64,000 nucleotides of DNA from Jiella endophytica (GCF_004519335.1 NZ_SOZD01000001.1:930001-994000); one strand, 5' to 3'. Positions 9,633 through 18,843 are shown, counted from the stretch's first letter. Numbers and translations are program-made. Notes: generated by a model not told the origin, from the sequence alone.

Positions 9633-9997
9633 GGCAGGCAGAGCGCCAGAGACTGGCCGATCTCTTCAGAGGTATATGGCTTCTGCAGGATCGGCACCTT
9701 GGTCCAACGAGGTTCGACCCCGTCGCGGCCGTAGCCGGTGGCGAAGATGAAGGGGATGCCCATCTGATCAAGGCGGTCGGCGATCGGATAGACCATCTCA
9801 CCGCAGACATTGACGTCGAGCACCGCGCAGTCGATGCCGACACCCGCATCGAGCAGTTCGCCCGCCGCCCTGAGGCGCATTGCCGGGCCGACCACATGGC
9901 ATCCGAGTTCCAGAAGCATGTCCTCGAGCTGCAGCGCGACGAGGCTTTCATCCTCCACGATCAGAACACGGAGGCCCTCCATGCGGCCTTCGGGCAT
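9629..9997 (-). CDS. Single-domain response regulator
   Basis: The 122-residue protein is only a receiver domain. It has the acidic pair in VLIVEDES (residues 11-18), a phosphoacceptor Asp61 in AVLDVNV, Thr87 in FATGYG and Lys106 in LQKPYT, so all catalytic residues are present. There is no output domain, so it acts by protein contact, as a phosphate shuttle or sink. The ATG at 9997 lies 7 bases after the kinase stop; an earlier in-frame start would overlap the kinase. It is very probably the partner of the kinase upstream. Confidence 0.85.
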   Translation of the reverse strand: MPEGRMEGLRVLIVEDESLVALQLEDMLLELGCHVVGPAMRLRAAGELLDAGVGIDCAVLDVNVCGEMVYPIADRLDQMGIPFIFATGYGRDGVEPRWTKVPILQKPYTSEEIGQSLALCLP

Positions 9998-10004
9998 AAC
10001 CTCG

Positions 10005-11555
10005 TCAGGGGCCAACGTTCGCAACCTCGGATATTCCCACCTCAAAACGGCAAATGAGCCCGTCGGCCGGAAGGTCAAGAGCGACGGTGCCGCCGAGTTC
10101 GCCCTCGATGATGCTGCGCAGGATCCTAAGGCCGAAGCCTGGCCTGAGGCCGGACGCGCTCTCGTTGAGCGACAGGCCGGTTTCCCGCCAGGTCAGAGCC
10201 AGGCGGTCACCCTCACGGCGAACGAACTCCCAGGAAATTTGGACCTCGCCGTCCGGCCGCGAGAATGCACCATGCTGGCGGGCATTGGCGAACAGCTCGT
10301 GGATGACGATCGCCAGCGCCACGCCGGTGCGCGGCGAGAGCAGATATTCGTCGCCGCGATAGGTGATGCGGGACGGGTCGACCGCTTGCGATCGGCCGCA
10401 GAACAGCGCCGTCAGCGGGACCGCCTCCCAGCGCCGTTCGGCGAGGATGTTGTGGACCCGGCTGAGCGCCATGATCCGCGCCTCGAAGGCGTAGCGCGCG
10501 GCGTCGAGATCGACCGGGTTGCGGAAGGTCTGGCGGGCCATCGACTGGATCGTCGCGAGGGTGTTCTTCACCCGGTGATTAAGCTCGTCCATCAGCATGC
10601 GCTGATGATGCGCCGCGCGCATCGCCTCGGTCCGGTCGACGCCCTGGACGAAGACGCCGTAGACGACGCCGTCGCCGTCGCGGACGGGATTGCAGAAGAT
10701 GTCGACCAGCGACACCACTTCGAGATTGTCGGACGGGCGCCGCAGCATGATCGGCATGCCTTCGCGGATCGTCGTCTCGCCGCGCTCGATAGCCTCCCTA
10801 AGGACCGCGGCGAAATCCTGCCCTTCGAGCTCGGGGATCGCCTCGGCGAGCGGCCTCGCCACCATCGGCCGGTCGCCGACGAAGCGAGCGAAGCTGTCGC
10901 TGACGAAGGTCGCGATCAGGTCGCTGCCCTCGAACACCACGATCATGCCCGGCGCCTGGCTGAACAGGCGGTGGAACTCGTCGTTCTCGGCAAGGGTCTG
11001 CTGATAGGCCGATTCGACGTTCTCGGCATTTCGCCAGAGCGCCAGCTCGGCGGTCGCGACCTGTCCCTTCCAAGGTCCGGAGGTTTTCATCCGGGCGATG
11101 TCGGTGACATCGTTGGTGGTCTGGATGACGTAGACCGCCTCTCCCTCGGCATCGAGTATCGGGATGTGGCTGGCACTCCAGTAGCGCAGCTCGCGACCAC
11201 CGCCGCGATCGAGTGGGCGGCTGATCTCATACGGGATAAGAGCGATCGTGTCGGGCTGCGCCGTCGAAAAGGCAGTCTCGATCGAGAGCTTCAGCCGCTG
11301 TTCCGCCTCGCTGCTTTCCGGAAACATCTCGAAGAGGTTCTTGCCGACCAGATCCTCCCGGCCCCGCATCGTCACCGCCTCATAGGCCCTGTTGACGGCG
11401 ACGAAACAGAGGTCGCGATCGAGAATCATCTGCGGCGCGGTGCCGAGATCGAAGACGCCGGCAAAATCGAGCGCCCCGTTCTTCTGGCCGCTCGGGGCGC
11501 CAATCGTCTCACCCCAATCCGCCGCACCGGTGGTTGTCTCTTGCGTTTCGTTCAT
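10005..11555 (-). CDS. HWE-family sensor histidine kinase with two PAS domains
   Basis: This 516-residue soluble kinase has a PAS domain at about residues 30-155 and a second at about 190-310. A HWE-type dimerisation/phosphoacceptor segment follows, with His327 in MDELNHRVKNTLA. The ATPase domain has the N-box IVIHELFANARQHGA and the HWE-characteristic ERRWEAV after the phosphoacceptor helix. No membrane segment is seen, so it senses a cytoplasmic signal. The ATG at 11555 fits the conserved start; the frame extends 59 codons further upstream without family similarity. It is co-transcribed with the response regulator 7 bases downstream. Confidence 0.9.
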   Translation of the reverse strand: MNETQETTTGAADWGETIGAPSGQKNGALDFAGVFDLGTAPQMILDRDLCFVAVNRAYEAVTMRGREDLVGKNLFEMFPESSEAEQRLKLSIETAFSTAQPDTIALIPYEISRPLDRGGGRELRYWSASHIPILDAEGEAVYVIQTTNDVTDIARMKTSGPWKGQVATAELALWRNAENVESAYQQTLAENDEFHRLFSQAPGMIVVFEGSDLIATFVSDSFARFVGDRPMVARPLAEAIPELEGQDFAAVLREAIERGETTIREGMPIMLRRPSDNLEVVSLVDIFCNPVRDGDGVVYGVFVQGVDRTEAMRAAHHQRMLMDELNHRVKNTLATIQSMARQTFRNPVDLDAARYAFEARIMALSRVHNILAERRWEAVPLTALFCGRSQAVDPSRITYRGDEYLLSPRTGVALAIVIHELFANARQHGAFSRPDGEVQISWEFVRREGDRLALTWRETGLSLNESASGLRPGFGLRILRSIIEGELGGTVALDLPADGLICRFEVGISEVANVGP

Positions 11556-12154
11556 TCGGTCGGCTCTGCTCGGGCAGGTGTCGCAACGCTCGCGACGCCC
11601 TGCCCCCACGGTTGTCGGAATGCGACCCTGCCGGGATGCCCGTGGCTGGCGACTGCCCCCGAGACCGCGTCCGCATATCCCTCGCAATTCGAGACGACGC
11701 GCCGATCGGAAAAAGCCATGTCTGCATCCCAATTCATCGTGGCCGCTGGATTGAAAAACGGAGCCGCGGCTGCTCTAGCTTCGGTAAAGAGCGAAGGTGG
11801 GCCACCGTCAATCGGCGGAACGTCTCATCTCAACCCCGCACTTCACCATGCCTCTTACGTCAGGATCGAAGGGAGGGACGGTCGTCATCCCGTCGCGTCG
11901 CTTTTCGCGCCGCGTGATGTTGGCGGTGCATGGCTTACCGTCGCTCGCAAGTCACGTCCGAGACGGACGACAAAGGCGCTGGTCATCTCAACCATCGCTC
12001 CCCTCTTTCAGCACTCGTCGCAGAGGGACATGCAAGCGGCTGGGCGCGGCATGGCCGGCGACATGACGTGTCGATGACGATCGCTTCATATGGGACGCTT
12101 GATCGCTTAGACCATAGCGATGCAAATCTTCATCCAAGAAAGTCGCCCTCGGCT
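11556..12154. other. 599-base gap between the sensor kinase and the aldolase
   Basis: No frame on either strand gives a recognisable protein. An inverted repeat ATCGCT-N8-AGCGAT lies at 12102-12121, with an extra GATCGCTT copy at 12079; it sits just downstream of the aldolase stop on the minus strand. It may be an operator or weak hairpin, but there is no U-rich tail. Confidence 0.45.
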
Positions 12155-12826
12155 CTAAACCCCCGTCTTTCCTGACTGATGGCCATAGCCTGCGAAGCTC
12201 CGCAGCACATCGGCAATTTGCGCCTCGGAGAGGAGCACCGGGCCGCCGTCGAGCTGCAGGCTGTAGTAATATTGCCGGGCGAGAGTCTCGAGTTCGACGG
12301 CTCGCCACATCGCCTGATCGAGGTCGCCGCCGAGGGCGACCATGCCGTGATTGGCCATCAGGCAGGCGCTGCGGCCCTGCAGGGCCTGAAGGACGAGTTC
12401 GGAAAGCTCGGGTGTCCCGTAGCGGGCATAGTCGCAACACCGGACGTCGTTGCCGCCGAAGATCGCGACCATGTAGTGGCAGGCCGGAATCGACCGACGG
12501 GTGATCGCCAGCGTCGTCGCAAAGGTCGGATGGGCATGGACGACGGCGCCAGCTTCCGGCTTGTTTCTCAGAATGTCGCGGTGGAAGCGCCATTCGGTCG
12601 ACGGCTTCAGCGGCCCAGACCACTCGCCGTCCGGGCCGTCGAGGGGCATCGAGACGATCATCTCCGGCGTCATCGCATCATAGGGTGTGGCGCTCGGCGT
12701 CAGCAGCATGCGGTCGCCGAAGCGGGCGGAGATGTTGCCAGAGGTGCCCTGGTTCAGCCCCGAGCGGTTCATTTCGCGGCAAAGCTCGATGATCCTCCGG
12801 CGCAGTCCGGCTTCGATGTCGTTCAA
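12155..12826 (-). CDS. Class II aldolase/adducin-family protein (L-fuculose-phosphate aldolase-like)
   Basis: The 223-residue product matches zinc-dependent class II aldolases. SGLNQGTSGNIS near residue 20 is the substrate-phosphate loop, VVHAHPT supplies two zinc histidines and ANHGMVALG another. The family cleaves phosphorylated ketoses such as fuculose 1-phosphate. The TTG at 12826 is chosen because it gives the same N-terminal length as E. coli FucA; the upstream in-frame start at 12886 is also TTG and adds a basic tail without family support. The gene stands alone, divergent from ugpB, with no sugar kinase or isomerase nearby. Confidence 0.8.
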   Translation of the reverse strand: MNDIEAGLRRRIIELCREMNRSGLNQGTSGNISARFGDRMLLTPSATPYDAMTPEMIVSMPLDGPDGEWSGPLKPSTEWRFHRDILRNKPEAGAVVHAHPTFATTLAITRRSIPACHYMVAIFGGNDVRCCDYARYGTPELSELVLQALQGRSACLMANHGMVALGGDLDQAMWRAVELETLARQYYYSLQLDGGPVLLSEAQIADVLRSFAGYGHQSGKTGV

Positions 12827-13042
12827 CCGTCCAACCCTTCTGCCGGTGCCCCTTGCCTGTTTATGGCGCCCGCTCGGCTCTGGCAAATGCCGGCGACGGG
12901 TTCGGCAGCGGCGAAATCGCCACCCCGATGTCGAGCCGCGGCAATTTCAGCCGCTCGTCGTTCACACCTTGTCCCTTGCCCGCGATCTCTCATCCAAAGT
13001 GAGAATGGCCAACGATGCTCGCGCCTTGCGGGAGGATGCGGG

Positions 13043-13060
13043 CTGTCATAAAACTGTCAT
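13043..13060 (+). promoter_or_regulatory. Pho box upstream of ugpBAEC
   Basis: The sequence CTGTCATAAAACTGTCAT is two perfect CTGTCAT half-sites with a 4-base spacer, the consensus PhoB-binding repeat. It lies 109 bases before the ugpB start and reads in the same direction. UgpB operons are known PhoB targets in enteric bacteria and rhizobia. Confidence 0.88.
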
Positions 13061-13099
13061 GTCGGCGAACGGCCGGGTGACGGGACTTCACTGCAAGGC

Positions 13100-13117
13100 C
13101 TGTCATCAAGCTGTTGC
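13100..13117 (+). promoter_or_regulatory. Second, degenerate Pho box
   Basis: CTGTCATCAAGCTGTTGC repeats the arrangement with one perfect half-site and one matching in CTGT only, 57 bases after the first box. It lies 52 bases before the ugpB ATG and is closer to the likely promoter core. Confidence 0.6.
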
Positions 13118-13168
13118 ACAGGCTGACCAATAAGCGAAACACCGGATTTCGCACCAGAGGGAGCCCCC

Positions 13169-14485
13169 ATGTCCATCCGCGCACTGATCCTGTCCGGCGT
13201 TCTCGCCGCGACCACCGCCCTGCCCGCTTTTGCCCAGACCGAGATCCAGTGGTGGCACTCGATGGGCGGCGCCAATGGCGAGAAGCTCAACGAGATCGCC
13301 GACAAGTTCAATCAGTCGCAGAGCGACTACAAGATCGTGCCGGTCAACAAGGGCAAATACGCCGAGTCGATGACGGCGGCGATCGCCGCCTTCCGCGCCG
13401 GCCAGCAGCCGGACATCCTGCAGGTCTTCGAGGTCGGCACCGGCACCTTCATGGCCGCCAAGAACGCCATCTATCCGGTCCAGGAGCTGATGAAGGACGA
13501 AGGCGAGACCTTCGATGCAAGCGCCTATCTGCCGGCGGTCACCGGCTACTACCAGACCGGTGAGGGCGAGCTGCTCTCCTTCCCGTTCAATTCCTCGACG
13601 CCGATCCTCTACTTCAACAAGGACGCCTTCGAGAAAGCCGGACTTTCCACCGACGCAGCCCCGAAGACCTGGGACGAGGTCGCCGAGGACGCCAAGAAGA
13701 TCATCGACAGCGGCGCCGCCAAATGCGGTTTCACCACCACCTGGCCGTCCTGGGTGAATCTCGAAAACCTCAGCGCCTGGCACAACAAGCCGATCGCCAC
13801 CGATCAGAACGGCATGGCCGGCACCGACACCAAGTTCGTCTTCGCCGACGAGGGTCTCGTCGCCAAGCACTGGGCGAATCTTGCCGAGTGGCAGAAGTCC
13901 GGCGTCTTTCAGTATCGCGGTCGCGCCTCGGACGCCGGCCCGAGCTTCACCTCCGGCGACTGCGCGATGCTGCTCGAATCCTCGGCCGGCCGCGCCAACG
14001 TCCTGAAGACCAGCGAATTCAACGTCGGCTTCGGCATGATGCCCTACTACAAGGACGTCGAGGGCGCGCCGCAGAACTCGATCATCGGCGGTGCCTCGCT
14101 CTGGGTGATGCGCGGCAAGCCGGACGACCACTACAAGGGCGTGGCGCAGTTCTTCACCTTCCTCTCCAAGCCCGAGATCCAGGCGGAGTGGCATCAGTTC
14201 ACCGGCTATCTGCCCATCACCAAGGCGGCCTACGAACTCTCCCAGAAGCAGGGCTACTACGAGAAGAACCCGGGCTCGGACGTCGCCATCAAGGAAATCA
14301 ATCTCAACGAGCCGACCGAGAACTCCAAGGGCCTGCGCTTCGGCAACTTCGTTCAGATCCGCAACATGTTCGAGGAAGAGATGGAGCAGGCGCTGAACGG
14401 CTCGAAGACCGCCGAACAGGCGGTCAAGGACGCTGAGGACAAGGGCAACGAGATGCTCCGCGCCTTCGAGGACCAGCAGCAGTAA
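13169..14485 (+). CDS. ugpB: Glycerol-3-phosphate ABC transporter substrate-binding protein
   Basis: This 438-residue periplasmic binding protein begins with a classic signal peptide (basic start, hydrophobic core, ALPAFA cleavage region near residue 22). The mature start EIQWWHSMGG and the motif FNSSTPILYFNKDAFEKAGL are typical of UgpB, which binds sn-glycerol 3-phosphate and glycerophosphodiesters. The length equals that of E. coli UgpB (about 438). AGGGAG precedes the ATG. It is first in the operon ugpB-A-E-C and should be induced by phosphate starvation through the upstream Pho boxes. Confidence 0.93.
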   Translation: MSIRALILSGVLAATTALPAFAQTEIQWWHSMGGANGEKLNEIADKFNQSQSDYKIVPVNKGKYAESMTAAIAAFRAGQQPDILQVFEVGTGTFMAAKNAIYPVQELMKDEGETFDASAYLPAVTGYYQTGEGELLSFPFNSSTPILYFNKDAFEKAGLSTDAAPKTWDEVAEDAKKIIDSGAAKCGFTTTWPSWVNLENLSAWHNKPIATDQNGMAGTDTKFVFADEGLVAKHWANLAEWQKSGVFQYRGRASDAGPSFTSGDCAMLLESSAGRANVLKTSEFNVGFGMMPYYKDVEGAPQNSIIGGASLWVMRGKPDDHYKGVAQFFTFLSKPEIQAEWHQFTGYLPITKAAYELSQKQGYYEKNPGSDVAIKEINLNEPTENSKGLRFGNFVQIRNMFEEEMEQALNGSKTAEQAVKDAEDKGNEMLRAFEDQQQ

Positions 14486-14503
14486 GCTTTCCGCATCGCA
14501 ATC

Positions 14504-14530
14504 CGGCGGCTCCGCAAAGCGGGGCCGCCG
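14504..14530 (+). terminator. Hairpin between ugpB and ugpA (attenuator or mRNA-stabilising stem)
   Basis: CGGCGGCTCCGC pairs with GCGGGGCCGCCG around an AAA loop: a 12-pair stem with one G-U. A short T-run (ATTTTC) follows 5-10 bases later. Such stems after a binding-protein gene usually protect its mRNA and reduce read-through, giving more binding protein than permease. Confidence 0.6.
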
Positions 14531-14564
14531 CCTGATTTTCTCCTGAAGAGTTCATTCGGTTCCG

Positions 14565-15449
14565 ATGGCGGAAAAACGCGTCGTCTTTCGCGGCTGGTGG
14601 TTTCCGGCGCTCCTCCTCCTGCCGCAGCTGGCGATCACCTTCGTGTTCTTCGTCTGGCCGGCGCTGCAGGCGGTGCGCCAGTCGTTCTACCGCGGCGACG
14701 CATTCGGCTTCGGCGAGCGCTTCGTCGGCGTGTCGAACTACACCGCGCTCTTCACCTCGCAGAGCTATCTCGCCTCGATCTGGACGACCGTCGTCTTCTC
14801 CCTCGGCGTCACCGCCCTGACATTGGTCGTCTCGCTCGGCTTTGCCGCCGCCGTCGACCGCATCCTGCGCGGCACGAGCTTCTACACGGCGATGCTCGTC
14901 TGGCCATACGCCATCGCACCAGCGGTCGCCGGCGTGCTCTGGTGGTTCATGTTCGATCCCTCGATCGGCATCGTCGCCTACGGACTGCGCGCCCTCGGCG
15001 TCTCCTGGAACCACCTTCTCGACGGCGACGATGCGATGATCCTCATCGTCGTCGCTGCGGCCTGGCGGCAGATCTCCTACAATTTCATCTTCTTCCTCGC
15101 TGGCCTTCAGTCGATCCCGCGCTCGGTGATCGAGGCGGCCGCGATCGACGGCGCCGGACCGATCAAGCGCTTCTTCACCATCGCCCTGCCGCTGCTCTCG
15201 CCGACCCTGTTCTTCCTGATCGTCATCGACATCGTCTACGCCTTCTTCGAGACCTTCGGCGTGATCGACGCGACGACCCGCGGCGGTCCCGGCCAGTCGA
15301 CGACGACCCTCGTCTACAAGACCTATGTCGACGGCTTCCTGTCGCAGAATTTCGGCTCGTCCGCCGCCCAGTCGGTGGTGCTGACCGGGATCGTCGTCGC
15401 CCTGACCGTCGTCCAGTTCCGCTTCGTCGAGCGGCGCGTCCATTACTGA
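14565..15449 (+). CDS. ugpA: Glycerol-3-phosphate ABC transporter permease
   Basis: This 294-residue inner-membrane protein has six predicted membrane segments, the first being hydrophobic from about residue 12 (FPALLLLPQLAITFVFFVW). The MalF-type EAA loop EAAAIDGAGPIKRFFTIALP is near residue 190 and contacts the ATPase. Length and loop match UgpA (E. coli 295). It forms the channel with UgpE, which begins 7 bases after this stop. Confidence 0.92.
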   Translation: MAEKRVVFRGWWFPALLLLPQLAITFVFFVWPALQAVRQSFYRGDAFGFGERFVGVSNYTALFTSQSYLASIWTTVVFSLGVTALTLVVSLGFAAAVDRILRGTSFYTAMLVWPYAIAPAVAGVLWWFMFDPSIGIVAYGLRALGVSWNHLLDGDDAMILIVVAAAWRQISYNFIFFLAGLQSIPRSVIEAAAIDGAGPIKRFFTIALPLLSPTLFFLIVIDIVYAFFETFGVIDATTRGGPGQSTTTLVYKTYVDGFLSQNFGSSAAQSVVLTGIVVALTVVQFRFVERRVHY

Positions 15450-15456
15450 GGCAAGG

Positions 15457-16305
15457 ATGGTCGAAAATCGCCCCTGGCTGAGCGTTCTCACCCACGTGAC
15501 CCTGTTTCTCGGTCTCGTGATCGTGCTGTTTCCCGTGTGGATCGCCTTCGTCGCGTCGACCTATCCGTCGACCACCTTTGCCAGCGGCGTCGTGCCGCTG
15601 CTGCCGGGGAGCCATCTCCTCGAAAACTACAGCCAGGTGCTTTCCGCGGGCGCGGTGCGCAACGGCCTGCCGCCGGTCGGGCCGATGCTGATCAACAGCC
15701 TGGTGATGGCGCTCGGCATTGCATTGGGCAAGATGGCGATCTCGCTGATCTCCGCCTTCGCCATCGTCTATTTCCGCTTCCCCTTCCGGATGGTGGCGTT
15801 CTGGATCATCTTCCTGACGCTGATGCTGCCGGTCGAGGTGAGGATCGTGCCGACCTATCAGGTCATCGCCGATCTCAACATGTTGAATTCCTATGCCGGG
15901 CTCACCATCCCGCTGATCGCCTCGGCGACGGCGACCTTCCTCTATCGGCAGTTCTTCCTGACGGTACCCGACGAACTGGCGGAAGCCGCCCGGATCGACG
16001 GCGCCGGGCCGTTCAAGTTCTTGAAGGACATCGCCATACCCTTGTCGCGCACCTCCTCGGCGGCGCTCTTCGTGATCCTCTTCATCTATGGCTGGAACCA
16101 GTATCTCTGGCCGCTTCTGGTGACCACCGACCCGAACTACTACACCGTGGTCATGGGCATTCAGCGGGTCGCCCAGGCGACCGATCAGGAACCGCTTTGG
16201 AACCTGGTGATGGCGGTGGCCGTCCTTGCCATCCTGCCGCCCGTCATCGTCGTCGTGGCGATGCAGAAGCTGTTCGTGCGCGGCCTCGTGGAATCGGAAA
16301 AGTAA
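15457..16305 (+). CDS. ugpE: Glycerol-3-phosphate ABC transporter permease
   Basis: This 282-residue protein has six membrane segments and the MalG-type EAA motif [20 protein letters not shown] near residue 190. The size equals E. coli UgpE (281). A GGCAAGG site sits directly before the ATG. The gene is flanked by ugpA and ugpC with gaps of 7 and 1 bases, so it is certainly part of the same transcript. Confidence 0.92.
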   Translation: MVENRPWLSVLTHVTLFLGLVIVLFPVWIAFVASTYPSTTFASGVVPLLPGSHLLENYSQVLSAGAVRNGLPPVGPMLINSLVMALGIALGKMAISLISAFAIVYFRFPFRMVAFWIIFLTLMLPVEVRIVPTYQVIADLNMLNSYAGLTIPLIASATATFLYRQFFLTVPDELAEAARIDGAGPFKFLKDIAIPLSRTSSAALFVILFIYGWNQYLWPLLVTTDPNYYTVVMGIQRVAQATDQEPLWNLVMAVAVLAILPPVIVVVAMQKLFVRGLVESEK

Positions 16306-16306
16306 C

Positions 16307-17383
16307 GTGGCGAAGATCGAACTCAGCGACGTCCGCAAGGTCTATCACGGCGGCGTCGAGGCGGTGAAAGGCGTCTCGCTGTCGATCCCCGACGGCGCCT
16401 TCGTCGTCCTCGTCGGCCCGTCGGGTTGCGGCAAGTCGACGCTTCTCAGAATGGTCGCCGGCCTCGAGACGATCTCCTCCGGCACCGTCGAGATCGGCGA
16501 CCGGGTGGTCAACGAGCTGGAGCCGGCCGAGCGCGACATCGCCATGGTGTTCCAGAACTACGCGCTCTATCCGCATATGAGCGTGCGTAAAAACCTCGAA
16601 TACGGGCTGAAGAACCGCAAGATGGCCTCGGCCGAGATCGCCCGGCGGGTGGACGAGGCGGCGACGATGCTGGAGATCGCGCCGCTCCTCGACCGCAAGC
16701 CCGGCCAGCTCTCCGGCGGCCAGCGCCAGCGCGTCGCCATGGGCCGGGCGCTGGTGCGCGAGCCTGCCGCCTTCCTGTTCGACGAACCTCTGTCCAATCT
16801 CGACGCCAAGCTGCGCGTCCAGATGCGCGCCGAGATCCGCCGCCTGCAGCGCCGGCTCGGCACCACCAGCCTCTATGTCACCCACGACCAGCTCGAGGCG
16901 ATGACGCTCGCCGACAAGCTGGTGGTGCTGAATGGCGGACGGATCGAGCAGGTCGGCTCGCCGATGGAGATCTACGAGCGACCGGAAAGCCTGTTCGTCG
17001 CGACCTTCATCGGCTCGCCGGCGATGAACCTCCTGCCCTTCGGCGAGAACGGCATATCGGGCCTGACCGCGCCGGACGGACTGGTCGCGGCAATGCCGGC
17101 GGCAGGCACGATCGGCGTGCGGCCGGAACACATGCACATGGTCGACGCGACGCGGCCCGTCGCCGATGGCGAGGCGGTCTTCGACCTCACGGTCACCGGC
17201 GTTGAAGTGGTCGGGGCGGAAAGCTTCGTCTATGGCGCGCTGGCCGATGACGGGCCGGAGGTCGCGGTCCGCGTCGCCGGCTACAGCCATCTCGAGCCGG
17301 GTACCAGGGTCAGGGCTGCGGCCGCGCCGGCAGCGTTTCATCGCTTTGACCAGGCGTCCGGCCGACGGGTGGAGGCAGCCTGA
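16307..17383 (+). CDS. ugpC: Glycerol-3-phosphate ABC transporter ATP-binding protein
   Basis: The 358-residue ATPase has Walker [10 protein letters not shown] (near residue 37), signature [14 protein letters not shown], Walker [12 protein letters not shown] and the switch His in YVTHDQ. A C-terminal TOBE regulatory domain covers about residues 240-350, including TIGVRPEHM. The GTG at 16307 is one base after the ugpE stop and begins [13 protein letters not shown], the family start; a frame opening earlier overlaps ugpE. It powers the Ugp importer. Confidence 0.92.
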   Translation: MAKIELSDVRKVYHGGVEAVKGVSLSIPDGAFVVLVGPSGCGKSTLLRMVAGLETISSGTVEIGDRVVNELEPAERDIAMVFQNYALYPHMSVRKNLEYGLKNRKMASAEIARRVDEAATMLEIAPLLDRKPGQLSGGQRQRVAMGRALVREPAAFLFDEPLSNLDAKLRVQMRAEIRRLQRRLGTTSLYVTHDQLEAMTLADKLVVLNGGRIEQVGSPMEIYERPESLFVATFIGSPAMNLLPFGENGISGLTAPDGLVAAMPAAGTIGVRPEHMHMVDATRPVADGEAVFDLTVTGVEVVGAESFVYGALADDGPEVAVRVAGYSHLEPGTRVRAAAAPAAFHRFDQASGRRVEAA

Positions 17384-17473
17384 GGCAGCGCGTTGCCAGC
17401 CGGCAAAACGAGCGGGCGTGCTCCGGCCGAGCCCGAAGCTGGCGAATGCAGCCCCGTCGTCATCCCGGCGAGA

Positions 17474-17668
17474 TCAGAATCCTTCGCACTCGTCGCAGTC
17501 GTCGCAGATCGGGATGCCGCCGATGACGACGCCGTCGGCCATGCCGAATGGCGCGTTGCAATAGACGCAGACGCCGATCGGGTCCTGGTCGAAGAAGCAG
17601 GCCTTCGGCCTGTCGCGGCGGCGCTTCTGCGCCAGCCACTCCTGACGCTCCTGTTCCGAAAACGGCAT
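17474..17668 (-). CDS. Small zinc-ribbon-like hypothetical protein
   Basis: This 64-residue protein has a charged N-terminal helix (SEQERQEWLAQKRRRD) followed by CVYC and, 20 residues later, CDDCDEC near the end. The paired CxxC motifs suggest a zinc-binding knuckle. The ATG at 17668 is preceded by GGGAAGGG at good spacing, which supports translation; a start 16 codons upstream lacks this. It stands convergent to ugpC and has no evident partner. Function unknown. Confidence 0.6.
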   Translation of the reverse strand: MPFSEQERQEWLAQKRRRDRPKACFFDQDPIGVCVYCNAPFGMADGVVIGGIPICDDCDECEGF

Positions 17669-17921
17669 CGGCCGACCCTTCCCTCTTCTCGGGGCACGAT
17701 CGGTCGATTGGCGCATCTCGAAGCGATCATGCGTACCAAAACGGTCGAACGGGTCGGCGCGGCGATCGCCGGCATCCCGCTCGCCTGAACACCGCCATCA
17801 TGCCAGTGAGCACTTAAGACTTGCTGACGCCACGCCTCGCAAGTCGCCAGGTCCGGGCGGCTGATCGTCTGGGGGGGCATATGAGGCCCGGCCGGCAGCG
17901 CCGGCGCGGGTCCGCGCGTCG

Positions 17922-18503
17922 TCAGATCAGCCCGAGGGTCCAGCCGACGATCTCGCCGGTGATCTGATCGAAAGCCTTGTTCAGCGCCGCAACATAGGCG
18001 CCGTTGCCGCTGCCGGTGACCGGCGTCGCGGCGGAGAAGATGCGGGTGCGCTTCACCGTGCCGTTGCGGTCGTTGAGCGCCTTGACCGAAATGTCGATCC
18101 TCGCCGTCCTGCCGCCCTCGGTGTCGATTTCGAAGCGGCGGATCTCCATCACCAGCTGGTAGTCGATCGCCAGCCCCTGCCCCGGCACGCCGACGGCGCC
18201 GATGCTGCCGGTGTTCTCGAAGGCCTGCAGCAGCCTCAGCTGCACCATGCGGGGCAGCCGGTCGCTCCACTGGCTCTGGGCGAGGTACTCGACCGAATAG
18301 GGCGTCGTCTTCACGACGATCTTGTCGTTGTCGAGGGTCTTGATGGCGGTCGGCTCGGGGATCAGGATCTGCGCGCGGGTGGCGCCGCGGACAGGCAGGC
18401 TGGCAGGCGAGGAAAGCTCGAACGTGTCCGGCGGTACCGAACTGCAGCCGGCCAGCAGACCTGCCACCAGCATGGCCAGTATCGGTGTCCTCACGCCATT
18501 CAT
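17922..18503 (-). CDS. ABC-type transport auxiliary lipoprotein (PqiC/DUF330-like)
   Basis: This 193-residue protein has a lipoprotein signal peptide: a hydrophobic stretch and the lipobox LLAGC, with the acylated Cys near residue 19. The body (ARAQILIPEP..., YSVEYLAQSQWSDRLPRMVQ) matches the auxiliary lipoproteins that accompany MCE transporters. It would sit in the outer membrane or its inner leaflet and bridge the periplasmic MCE assembly. It lies 340 bases downstream of the MCE gene in the same direction, so it belongs to the same system though perhaps not the same transcript. Confidence 0.8.
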   Translation of the reverse strand: MNGVRTPILAMLVAGLLAGCSSVPPDTFELSSPASLPVRGATRAQILIPEPTAIKTLDNDKIVVKTTPYSVEYLAQSQWSDRLPRMVQLRLLQAFENTGSIGAVGVPGQGLAIDYQLVMEIRRFEIDTEGGRTARIDISVKALNDRNGTVKRTRIFSAATPVTGSGNGAYVAALNKAFDQITGEIVGWTLGLI

Positions 18504-18843
18504 CGTCGCGATCGTCCCCTCGTCCGGCGGCGCGCGGCGATCGCCCCGCCGCGCCTGCGCCTGAGCGCGCCGTGCGTCCGATGGAACGCACAAAGGACGC
18601 GCTATCGCTTTGATTCACCGCATCGTGCCTTCCGAAGATCGATTTCGATTTTCGGCCGATGCAGTAGAACCCGGCCAAAGCGGCCGGTTCTCCCGTTGCT
18701 TGCATTCGAGACCGAAGCTGTCAATCGGAGCGCCCGCCGGCGGCCCCTGGTGGCGACACAAACTTTCGGCGCGGGTCCGGATTGCCACAAACCGTCAGTC
18801 GCCAGGGGCGCTTGCGGCTTGCCGGGCATCGCCAAGCCGATCC
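18504..18843. other. 340-base gap between MCE and lipoprotein genes
   Basis: No protein-coding frame is convincing. A hairpin with arms GAACCCGGCC and GGCCGGTTC (18667-18690, loop about AAAGC, one bulged base) lies about 150 bases after the MCE stop. It has no U-tract, so it is more likely an RNA-stabilising or repeat-type palindrome than an intrinsic terminator. Confidence 0.45.

Noticed and set aside
14541-14563. GTTC-N5-GTTC near the ugpA start as a LexA box
   Set aside because: Spacing is 5 rather than 7 bases and the gene is not a damage gene.
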